Assembly (NCBI RefSeq): GCF_029871205.1
Contig: NZ_SSOJ01000041.1
Coordinates: 1 to 64,000 of the forward strand
Reading direction: 5' to 3'
DNA: 64,000 nt
From: Pseudomonas sp. BN417
GTDB lineage: Bacteria > Pseudomonadota > Gammaproteobacteria > Pseudomonadales > Pseudomonadaceae
This document shows positions 8,609-15,304 of this stretch, piece after piece (position 1 is the stretch's first letter; each line of letters starts with the position of its first letter). The position numbers were made by a program, and so were the translations under genes. The notes beneath the pieces are model-generated. The model had not been told where the DNA came from, ran no database searches, and worked only from the letters and a program-made list of their open reading frames with translations.

Positions 8609-9079
8609 TCAGAGATAGCTGGCGCAGCATTTCTTGAACTTCAATCCGCTGCCGCAGGGACAGGCGTCGTTGCGCCCGGCATCGAGCGGAACGGTCGGGT
8701 CGAGAAAGTACCAGCGGCCATCCGCCTGGACGAAGGCGGAGCGCTCACGGTGGCTATGCTCGCCGCCCTGGTCATGCCAGCGCGCGGTGAAAGTGACGAA
8801 GGCGTGCTCGGGCTGGCCGCCGAGCAGTTCATGGCCTTCCACCTCGAGGCCGAGCCAGGTGCTCGACAGGCTCCAGGCGCGGATCGCCTCCATGTCGAGG
8901 CCGGTGCGCTGGGCGGGCAGGGTGGTTTCCACCAGGTAGTCCACCAACCCCAGTACGTAGGCGCTGTAGCGCGAACGCATCAGCGCTTCGGCGCTGGCGG
9001 CAGCGTGGCCGGCGTGATGACGGCCGCAGCAAAGCTCGAGGAGATTGCCGCTACCGCAGGGACAGATCGCAGTGCTCAT
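8609..9079 (-). CDS. ychJ: YchJ family protein (UPF0225, SEC-C motifs)
   Basis: A 156-residue protein with SEC-C zinc motifs at both ends, [17 protein letters not shown] (about residues 7-23) and [16 protein letters not shown] (about 137-152), flanking an NTF2-like YchJ middle domain containing [19 protein letters not shown]. The family is widespread but functionally unassigned. The start at 9079 lies 3 bases after the stop of the DUF6231 gene, so the two form a tight operon. Confidence 0.92.
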   Translation of the reverse strand: MSTAICPCGSGNLLELCCGRHHAGHAAASAEALMRSRYSAYVLGLVDYLVETTLPAQRTGLDMEAIRAWSLSSTWLGLEVEGHELLGGQPEHAFVTFTARWHDQGGEHSHRERSAFVQADGRWYFLDPTVPLDAGRNDACPCGSGLKFKKCCASYL

Positions 9080-9082
9080 GGC

Positions 9083-9580
9083 TTACCACCAGTACTTGCC
9101 GAAGTTTTCCGGGTTGGCCCAGAACTTCGCGTTCAGCCAGTCGGGGACCTGCTTGTACTCGCGCAGGTCGTAGGTGAACAGGGTCAGGGTCTGCTCGTCG
9201 CGACGGAAGCGTTCACTCGCCTGCAGGGCCAGGGCGAAGAAGTCGGTGTCGTGCCAGCCACAGGCGTTGAGGTCCGCCAATACCGCCACCCGGCTGGCGT
9301 TGAGGTTGCGGATGCCGCCCAGCAGTTGCAGGCCGGTGCGCTTGGGGAGGTGTTCCAGGCAGTCCGCCAGGACGGCCAGGTCGAAACGGTGCGCCGCCTG
9401 CTCCGCTGGCAGGGGACCGGCGGGCACTTGCACCACCTGGCTTTGCGGGTGCGCGGCGGCGAAAGCCTCGAGCGCCGGGAACGGGCTATTGCCGACCAGC
9501 AGCAGGCTTTGCGGCGCATAGCGTTCGAGCAGGGCGGCGAGGGCTTGCTGGGGCGTGCGGGTTGAGAAGCTGTCAGTCAT
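9083..9580 (-). CDS. DUF6231 family protein (methyltransferase-like fold)
   Basis: A 165-residue cytosolic protein. The N-terminal half resembles a Rossmann methyltransferase-like scaffold (SLLLVGNSPFPALEAFAAA, then FDLAVLADCLEHL, then RVAVLADL), without clear SAM-binding glycines beyond LLLVGNS. The C-terminus ends in the aromatic sequence WANPENFGKYWW. It matches what I know as a Pseudomonas-restricted DUF. The activity is unknown. The ATG at 9580 is chosen because a GAGG lies upstream and the preceding in-frame extension is not protein-like. It is the first gene of the operon with ychJ. Confidence 0.85.
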   Translation of the reverse strand: MTDSFSTRTPQQALAALLERYAPQSLLLVGNSPFPALEAFAAAHPQSQVVQVPAGPLPAEQAAHRFDLAVLADCLEHLPKRTGLQLLGGIRNLNASRVAVLADLNACGWHDTDFFALALQASERFRRDEQTLTLFTYDLREYKQVPDWLNAKFWANPENFGKYWW

Positions 9581-9658
9581 CGAAAATCCTCGAACAGGTT
9601 GTTCAAGACTAGCTTGAAGGCGGGTCATGGCCTAGTGCTGGCGGTTTCCGGGGCTGGC

Positions 9659-9669
9659 GTCTTTACTCC
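9659..9669 (+). promoter_or_regulatory. Shared upstream element GTCTTTACTCC, copy 1
   Basis: This 11-mer lies 42 bases before the first OmpA-lipoprotein ATG. The identical 11-mer occurs at 10451-10461, 39 bases before the second OmpA-lipoprotein ATG. It may be a common promoter or leader element of the duplicated genes, or merely residual homology from the duplication. Confidence 0.4.
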
Positions 9670-9710
9670 CTATTTGTCGGTATGGGCCGATTCTAAGAGG
9701 AGACTCGCTT

Positions 9711-10406
9711 ATGAGCATTACACGGACAGCTTTACCCCTGATATTGGTGACCAGCCTGTTGACCGGTTGCTCCGGCCTGCAGAAGACCGACTGGCCCAAG
9801 TGCGCGGCAGTAGGGGGTGTCGTAGGTGCGGGACTGGGTGCAATCGAAAGCAGCACCTACGCCGGTTGGGGCGCGTTGATCGGCGCTGGCACTGCGGCCG
9901 CCTATTGCTGGGTACACGGGGATGGTGACGAGGACGGTGATGGCGTATTCGATAGCCGCGACAAGTGCCCGGGCACGCCGCCCGGCACCCAGGTCGATGC
10001 CGACGGTTGCCCGCTCAAGGCTGAAGAACCGGTGGTAGAAGAAGTGGTTGTGGTCGAACAGGAAACCATCGTCGTCCGCGACCTGCTGTTCGCATTCGAC
10101 TCCGCCAAACTCGACCCGGCCGACGAAGCCAAACTGGATACCGTCGTCAGCCGCCTGAAGAACGAAGCTCCGGACGCCAAGCTGACCGTCACCGGTCATA
10201 CCGACAGTGTCGGCGCCGACGCCTACAACCAGAAACTCTCGGAACGCCGTGCGCAAGCGGTGGCCGACTACCTGGTTAGCAACGGCATCCCGGCTTCCAG
10301 CATCGTCAGTGTCGGTGGTGCAGGTGAAAGCCAACCGGTGGCCGACAACTCCACCAAGGACGGCCGCGCGATGAACCGCCGCGTGGAAATCCAGATCGAC
10401 CGTTGA
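9711..10406 (+). CDS. OmpA-family lipoprotein, tandem copy 1
   Basis: A 231-residue outer-membrane-associated lipoprotein. The signal sequence ends in the lipobox LLTGC (about residues 16-20). Next come a glycine-zipper-like stretch (GGVVGAGLGAIESSTYAGWGA), a thrombospondin-3-type Ca-binding DxDGDGVxDxxDxCP repeat (HGDGDEDGDGVFDSRDKCP) and a C-terminal OmpA peptidoglycan-binding domain with TGHTDSVGADAYNQKLSERRA. It anchors the outer membrane to peptidoglycan. A strong AGAGGAGA ribosome site precedes the ATG. It is a clear paralogue of the next gene, with the same domain order. A terminator hairpin follows the stop. Confidence 0.93.
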   Translation: MSITRTALPLILVTSLLTGCSGLQKTDWPKCAAVGGVVGAGLGAIESSTYAGWGALIGAGTAAAYCWVHGDGDEDGDGVFDSRDKCPGTPPGTQVDADGCPLKAEEPVVEEVVVVEQETIVVRDLLFAFDSAKLDPADEAKLDTVVSRLKNEAPDAKLTVTGHTDSVGADAYNQKLSERRAQAVADYLVSNGIPASSIVSVGGAGESQPVADNSTKDGRAMNRRVEIQIDR

Positions 10407-10415
10407 TCCCTGGAA

Positions 10416-10444
10416 CCCACGGCGCACGCCTTGTGCGCCGTGGG
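10416..10444 (+). terminator. Hairpin between the two OmpA lipoprotein genes
   Basis: The 11-bp stem CCCACGGCGCA (10416-10426) / TGCGCCGTGGG (10434-10444) starts 9 bases past the stop of copy 1. The T-tract is weak, so termination may be partial. Confidence 0.6.
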
Positions 10445-10450
10445 GCCCGG

Positions 10451-10461
10451 GTCTTTACTCC
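10451..10461 (+). promoter_or_regulatory. Shared upstream element GTCTTTACTCC, copy 2
   Basis: Identical to 9659-9669 and placed 39 bases before the ATG of the second OmpA lipoprotein gene, right after the intergenic hairpin. It suggests an independent promoter for the second copy. Confidence 0.4.
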
Positions 10462-10499
10462 TGCTTACCGGCTTGGCCGGAGACGCAGGAGAACCCATC

Positions 10500-11228
10500 A
10501 TGAGCCCCCCCCTTCCCCGGGTTGCGATTTCCTTTCTTCTGGTCAGTGGTTTCCTTTCTGGTTGCGCATCTACCTCCAGTGATGGCGGTGCAGTGGTCAA
10601 CCAGGGGAATTGGCCCATTTGCAGCCTGATCGGAGGCCTGGCCGGCGGAGGCCTGGGTGCCATCGAAAGCTCGGCTTGGGCGGCGGGCGGCGCTGCGGCA
10701 GGTGCCATAGCCGGTGGCCTGATCTGCTACGCACAGGACGGCGATGCCGACGGCGATGGCGTTTTCGACCGCCGCGATACCTGCCCCAATACCCCGCCGA
10801 ACACTCAGGTCAACGTCAATGGCTGCCCGGAGCGCACCTATCCCCAGGCGCCGGCCGCCGAAGCGCCACCGCCCCAGGATGAGGTGATAGTGCTCAGCGA
10901 TATGGGCAATGTGCTCTTCGCCTTCGATTCGGCGGAGCTCACCTCTTCGGCCAAGGATCAGTTGGCAGGTATCGCCAATCGCCTGATGAGTGCCAGCCTG
11001 GTGGGCGCCAAGGTGATCGGCCATACCGACAACGTCGGCTCCGACCCATACAACCAGGGTCTGTCGGAACGTCGGGCGCAAAGCGTCGCGGACTTCCTGG
11101 CGAGCCAGGGTGTTCCGGCCGACAAGCTGACCACTCAGGGCAGGGGTGAAAGCCAGCCGGTGGCGGACAACGAATCGGATGAAGGTCGCGCAAAGAACCG
11201 CAGGGTGGAAATACAGGTCGACCGCTGA
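10500..11228 (+). CDS. OmpA-family lipoprotein, tandem copy 2
   Basis: A 242-residue paralogue of the preceding gene. It has a signal peptide with lipobox FLSGC, a glycine-rich segment (GGLAGGGLGAIESSAWAAGG), a DxDGDGVFDRRDTCP calcium-type repeat and a C-terminal OmpA domain (IGHTDNVGSDPYNQGLSERRA, then GRGESQPVADN). The ATG at 10500 follows AGGAG at ideal spacing, and the upstream in-frame extension crosses the terminator and is discarded. The two copies diverge mainly in the linker before the OmpA domain. The role is an outer membrane to peptidoglycan tether, with the precise division of labour between copies unknown. Confidence 0.92.
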   Translation: MSPPLPRVAISFLLVSGFLSGCASTSSDGGAVVNQGNWPICSLIGGLAGGGLGAIESSAWAAGGAAAGAIAGGLICYAQDGDADGDGVFDRRDTCPNTPPNTQVNVNGCPERTYPQAPAAEAPPPQDEVIVLSDMGNVLFAFDSAELTSSAKDQLAGIANRLMSASLVGAKVIGHTDNVGSDPYNQGLSERRAQSVADFLASQGVPADKLTTQGRGESQPVADNESDEGRAKNRRVEIQVDR

Positions 11229-11350
11229 CTGAAAGTTCCGTTCGATGTGCAGGGGCCGTCCCTCGGCCCCGCCCTTTTCCCAGCCATGCTCTGGTGCGCC
11301 GTCGGGCTTCGGCGTATGTTCCGCAAAACTAAAAAATGCTAGGGGGAGGC

Positions 11351-11629
11351 ATGCGCTTATACATGGGGCTGGGCAAGCTGGTTGCCCTGATGTTCTGGCT
11401 GGTGGTGGTCGCCAATCTGTTGTCGCCTTTCGCCAGGCCATTCGAAATGCTGCTCAACGGTGCCGGTATCCTGCTGATCCTGGTGCACCTGTTCGAAATC
11501 CTGCTGTTCAACTCGCTACTGCGTGGGCGGGCCAATCCCTGGCGGGATCGTCTGCAGCTGCTGCTATTCGGGATATTCCACCTGCTCAGCCTGCCGCGCC
11601 ACGGCGCCAAGGGGGCTGGCCATGCGTAA
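11351..11629 (+). CDS. DUF1145 family small membrane protein
   Basis: A 92-residue inner-membrane protein with two or three hydrophobic helices (LGKLVALMFWLVVVANLL, then MLLNGAGILLILVHLFEI, then QLLLFGIFHLL) and a short basic loop RGRANPWRD. This matches DUF1145 (YhhL-like), whose function is unknown. A purine-rich AGGGGGAGG precedes the ATG. An in-frame ATG 15 bases upstream (11336) is less likely because it lacks a ribosome site. The stop overlaps the start of the next gene (ATGCGTAA), which implies translational coupling to the collagen-like protein. Confidence 0.85.
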   Translation: MRLYMGLGKLVALMFWLVVVANLLSPFARPFEMLLNGAGILLILVHLFEILLFNSLLRGRANPWRDRLQLLLFGIFHLLSLPRHGAKGAGHA

Positions 11630-12383
11630 GCTCTGCCTGCTGGCGGCCCTGATCGCGCCCATGGCCCTGGCCGAGGGCCAGGTGAAGGTGGACGCCCACA
11701 ACTTGCTCAAACTGCCACCCAGGTCCGGCAGCCTGAGCCTCGACCAGGTCGAGGTCGCCGACTACGCGACCCTGCTGATCCCGGCCGGCGTCACCGAACT
11801 GCGTATCGGTGAGCTGCGCATGGGGCGCGAGGCGCGCCTCGGCATCGCACCATCCGAGCAAGGCTTTCGCCTGGAAGTGGAGAGTGGTGCGATCGGCACC
11901 GGCAGCCATATCACCGCGTCCGGCTTGTCCGGCAGCTCGTCCAGGCCGGCCACCCCTGGCCGAGATATCAGCTTGCGTCTGGTGAATGTCCAGGTCAGCG
12001 AGATGACCCTGGACGTGCGCGGCGGCATTGGTGCACCGGGGTACGCGGGCCTGGACGGCGCCGACGGTGATGCCGCCGGCTGCTTGTGGGGGCAGGCCAG
12101 CCGCGGTTGGGACGGCCAGCCCGGTGGCGACGGCCAGACCGGCGGCGCCGGTGGCCAGGTGCGCCTGGAGGTGCCTGCAACCTTCCCGGTGGAGTTGCTG
12201 CGCGTGCGCCTGGAAGGCGGTGCTGGCGGTGCGCCGGGCGAAGGCGGTGCGGGTGGCCATGGCGGGGCGAGCAAGGGGTGCCTGCTTTACCAGGCCGATG
12301 GAGCGAAGGGCGGCCGTGCCGGGCAACCCGGCCATGCCGGTGCTGCCGGCGGGACCGGCAGCCTCAAGGTCGTGCGTTTCTAG
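11622..12383 (+). CDS. Secreted glycine-rich collagen-like protein
   Basis: A 253-residue predicted exported protein with signal peptide MRKLCLLAALIAPMALA. Residues about 20-130 are a beta-rich, non-repetitive region. From about residue 135 on, Gly-rich collagen-like strings appear (GAPGYAGLDGADGDA, GQPGGDGQTGGAGGQ, GAPGEGGAGGHGG, GRAGQPGHAGAAGG), interrupted by a short non-collagen segment with hydrophobic strands. Two cysteines, in CLWGQ and GCLLY, are placed in the Gly-rich part. I know no assigned function. A surface or periplasmic structural role is plausible. It overlaps the DUF1145 gene by 8 bases. Confidence 0.82.
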   Translation: MRKLCLLAALIAPMALAEGQVKVDAHNLLKLPPRSGSLSLDQVEVADYATLLIPAGVTELRIGELRMGREARLGIAPSEQGFRLEVESGAIGTGSHITASGLSGSSSRPATPGRDISLRLVNVQVSEMTLDVRGGIGAPGYAGLDGADGDAAGCLWGQASRGWDGQPGGDGQTGGAGGQVRLEVPATFPVELLRVRLEGGAGGAPGEGGAGGHGGASKGCLLYQADGAKGGRAGQPGHAGAAGGTGSLKVVRF

Positions 12384-12428
12384 TTCTGCCGACCTGATAC
12401 AGCTGGCGCACAGGGATGTGCGCCCGGA

Positions 12429-12893
12429 TCAGAAGCTGGGGCGGATGGCGACCACGGTCACCAGCGCCAGCCCGATCGCCAGGTTGAACCCCACCACGCG
12501 GCGGATGCGACCCAGCACTGCGCCACCTTCCGGCCAGTTCTCGGCGGCCACCGCCGCGCGCAGTTGCGGCAGCAACAGGGCGCTGATCCGCAGGAACAGC
12601 GCGAGCATCGCGACGTAGAGGCCGATCATCATGTGCACATAGCGCGGCGCCGCCTCCAGGCTGGCGAACGACAGGTGCAGCATGCCGACGCCGGTGAAGG
12701 GCAGGACCAGCACCGCCGGCCATACCCAATAGAAGAAGCGGCGGAACACCTCCAGCCACAGGCGCAGTCGTGCCGGAGGCTCCAGCACGTCCACCGCGGC
12801 CGGTCGCAGGACCATCCAGGCGAAGAACATGCCGCCGACCCAGATCAGGGCGGCCAGCAGGTGCAGGGCATAAAGGGCGGCGTGGGGTGTCAT
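12429..12893 (-). CDS. CopD-like integral membrane protein
   Basis: A 154-residue inner-membrane protein with four predicted helices and the family hallmark LHLLAALIWVGGMFFAWMVLRP in helix 1 (conserved His and Trp), then FRRFFYWVWPAVLVLPFTG, HMMIGLYVAMLALFLRI and GFNLAIGLALVTVVAI. It belongs to the short CopD/DUF2269-like group, linked to copper import or to heme-type cofactors. The histidines in helices 1 and 3 could bind heme or copper. There is no cop cluster nearby, so the physiological role is open. It is convergent with the collagen-like gene and divergent from dinG. Confidence 0.85.
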   Translation of the reverse strand: MTPHAALYALHLLAALIWVGGMFFAWMVLRPAAVDVLEPPARLRLWLEVFRRFFYWVWPAVLVLPFTGVGMLHLSFASLEAAPRYVHMMIGLYVAMLALFLRISALLLPQLRAAVAAENWPEGGAVLGRIRRVVGFNLAIGLALVTVVAIRPSF

Positions 12894-12992
12894 CCGGTCA
12901 ACTCCATTCGGCTGGGAAGAGAAGGCGCGCTATGATAGCCGGCCTGTTAAAGTACTGAAAATTTATCCAGCGTTCCGGCCCCGCCAATTCCC

Positions 12993-15137
12993 ATGCTCAG
13001 CACCGAACTCAAGTCCCAGATCCAAGGCGCCTACAGCCGTTTCCTCGAAGCCAAGGGGCTCAAGGCCCGTTATGGCCAGCGCCTGATGATCGCCGAGGTG
13101 GCCAAGGCCCTGGGTGCCATTCCGGTGGACGATGAGGGCCACCGCGAGGGTGAACCGGCTGTGGTGGCGGTAGAGGCGGGCACCGGTACCGGCAAGACGG
13201 TGGCCTACAGCCTGGCCGCCATTCCTTCGGCCAAGGCCGCCGGCAAACGCCTGGTGATCGCCACGGCCACGGTGGCGCTGCAGGAGCAGATCGTCCACAA
13301 GGACCTGCCGGACCTGATCCGCAACAGCGGCCTCAACTTCAGCTTCGCCCTGGCCAAGGGCCGCGGTCGTTACCTCTGCCTGTCCAAGCTCGACATGCTG
13401 CTGCAGGAAGGCCAGGCGCAGAGCTCCACGGCCCAGCTGTTCGCCGATGAAGGCTTCAAGATCGATGTCGACGAGAAAGGCCAGAAGCTGCTCAACCAGA
13501 TGATCGAGCGACTCGCCGGCAACCGCTGGGACGGCGACCGTGACTCCTGGCCCGAGGCGATCGAAGACCAGGACTGGGCCCGCGTCACCACCGACCATAG
13601 CCAGTGCACCAAGCGCCATTGCCCGAATTTCCAGCAGTGCGCCTTCTACAAGGCGCGGGAAGGCATGACCAAGGTCGACGTCATCGTCACCAACCACGAC
13701 ATGGTGCTGGCCGACCTCGCCCTGGGCGGCGGCGCCGTGCTGCCGGACCCGCGCGAGACCCTCTACGTCTTCGACGAAGGCCATCACCTGCCGGACAAGG
13801 CCATCGGTCACTTCGCCCACTACACGCGCCTGCGCTCCACCGCCGAGTGGCTGGAGCAGGTGGCCAAGAACCTCACCAAGCTGTTGGCGCAGAACCCGTT
13901 GCCGGGCGACTTCGGCCGGCTCGTCGAGGGAGTGCCGGAACTGGCGCGGGAACTGCGCACCCAGCAGCAGTTCATGTTCAACGCCTGTGAGGAGATCGCC
14001 GACTTCCATGCGGGCGAGGACATGGAAGGGCGCGATCGTCCGCGCCACCGTTTCGAGGCCGGCGTGGTGCCCGAGCATCTGCGGGAGCTGGGCATCGAAC
14101 TGAAGAAGGGCTTCTCCAGGCTTCACGACGTCTTCACCCGCCTGACTGAACTGCTCAAGGAGGCCATGGACGGCGAAGCCAACATCGGCGTCGCCAGCCA
14201 CCAGGCCGAGGAGTGGTATCCGCTCTTCGGCAGCCTGCTGGCCCGCGCCCAGGGCAATTGGGAGCTCTGGACCGCCTTCACCACCGAGGACCCTGAGGAC
14301 AGCCCACCCATGGCGCGCTGGCTGACCCTGGCCGAAAGCGGTGCGGCGCATGACATCGAGGTCAATGCCAGCCCGATCCTTGCCGCCGAGACCCTGCGCC
14401 GGAACCTGTGGAATGTCGCCTACGGCGCCCTGGTAACCTCCGCTACCCTGACCGCCCTGGGCAAGTTCGACCGTTTCCGCATGCGTGCCGGTCTACCCAA
14501 GGTGGCCGTCACCGCCGTGGTCCCCAGTCCCTTCCATCACGCCGACGCCGGCCTGTTACGGGTGCCGGACCTCAAGGCCGACCCGCGGGACGCCGCTGCC
14601 CACACCGCGGCCATCGTTCGCGAACTGCCGAACCTGGTGGAAGGCGCGCGCGGAACCCTGGTGCTCTTCGCCTCGCGTCGGCAGATGCAGGATGTGTTCG
14701 AAGGCCTCGAACGTGACTGGCGTAAGCGGGTGCTGATCCAGGGCAACCTGTCCAAGCAGGAAACCCTGAACAAGCACCGGGCCCGGGTGGACGAGGGAGA
14801 ACCCAGTGTGCTCTTCGGCCTGGCCAGCTTCGCCGAAGGCGTCGACCTGCCGGGCGCGTATTGCGAACACGTGGTGATCGCCAAGATTCCCTTCGCGGTA
14901 CCCGACGACCCGGTGGAAGCGGCGCTGTCCGACTGGATCGAGGCCCGTGGCGGCAATCCCTTCATGGAAATCGCCGTGCCCGATGCCTCTCTGCGCCTGG
15001 TGCAGGCCTGCGGTCGCCTGCTGCGAACCGAGGCCGACCGCGGCACCATCACCCTGCTGGACCGGCGCGTGGTCACCCAGCGTTATGGGCGTGCCATCCT
15101 TGACGCATTGCCGCCCTTCCGTCGCGAGATCGCCTGA
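12993..15137 (+). CDS. dinG: ATP-dependent DNA helicase DinG
   Basis: A 714-residue XPD/Rad3-like superfamily 2 helicase that unwinds DNA 5'-3' and removes R-loops and damage-associated structures. Walker A is EAGTGTGKT at 61-69. Four iron-sulfur cysteines are at C129 (RYLC), C205, C210 and C216 (QCTKRHCPNFQQC). The DEGH Walker B box is at 261-264. Motifs V/VI include GLASFAEGVDLPG and the arginine-finger segment LRLVQACGRLLRTEAD. It is full length for DinG. The start is preceded by a poor ribosome site, so translation may be weak. It is monocistronic, and no clear LexA box was recognised upstream. Confidence 0.96.
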   Translation: MLSTELKSQIQGAYSRFLEAKGLKARYGQRLMIAEVAKALGAIPVDDEGHREGEPAVVAVEAGTGTGKTVAYSLAAIPSAKAAGKRLVIATATVALQEQIVHKDLPDLIRNSGLNFSFALAKGRGRYLCLSKLDMLLQEGQAQSSTAQLFADEGFKIDVDEKGQKLLNQMIERLAGNRWDGDRDSWPEAIEDQDWARVTTDHSQCTKRHCPNFQQCAFYKAREGMTKVDVIVTNHDMVLADLALGGGAVLPDPRETLYVFDEGHHLPDKAIGHFAHYTRLRSTAEWLEQVAKNLTKLLAQNPLPGDFGRLVEGVPELARELRTQQQFMFNACEEIADFHAGEDMEGRDRPRHRFEAGVVPEHLRELGIELKKGFSRLHDVFTRLTELLKEAMDGEANIGVASHQAEEWYPLFGSLLARAQGNWELWTAFTTEDPEDSPPMARWLTLAESGAAHDIEVNASPILAAETLRRNLWNVAYGALVTSATLTALGKFDRFRMRAGLPKVAVTAVVPSPFHHADAGLLRVPDLKADPRDAAAHTAAIVRELPNLVEGARGTLVLFASRRQMQDVFEGLERDWRKRVLIQGNLSKQETLNKHRARVDEGEPSVLFGLASFAEGVDLPGAYCEHVVIAKIPFAVPDDPVEAALSDWIEARGGNPFMEIAVPDASLRLVQACGRLLRTEADRGTITLLDRRVVTQRYGRAILDALPPFRREIA

Positions 15138-15304
15138 GAGCCTGACTGCCCTTGACGCTGTGCGCCCCCCATCTGCGATGATGCCGGGGTTTTTGCGGGT
15201 GCCTCGCCGGCGTCCGCGTTGTCCCGCTTCGTTTTGTCGCATCGTTGGCGAGATACGAACTTTTTGCGGTCTATGCACAGCATTCTCTTGGGAACTCCGG
15301 TCCG

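Noticed and set aside
15256-15290. GAACTT upstream of the agarase-like gene as an AlgU (sigma-22) promoter
   Set aside because: No matching -10 (TCTGA/TCAAA-type) at 16-17 bases.
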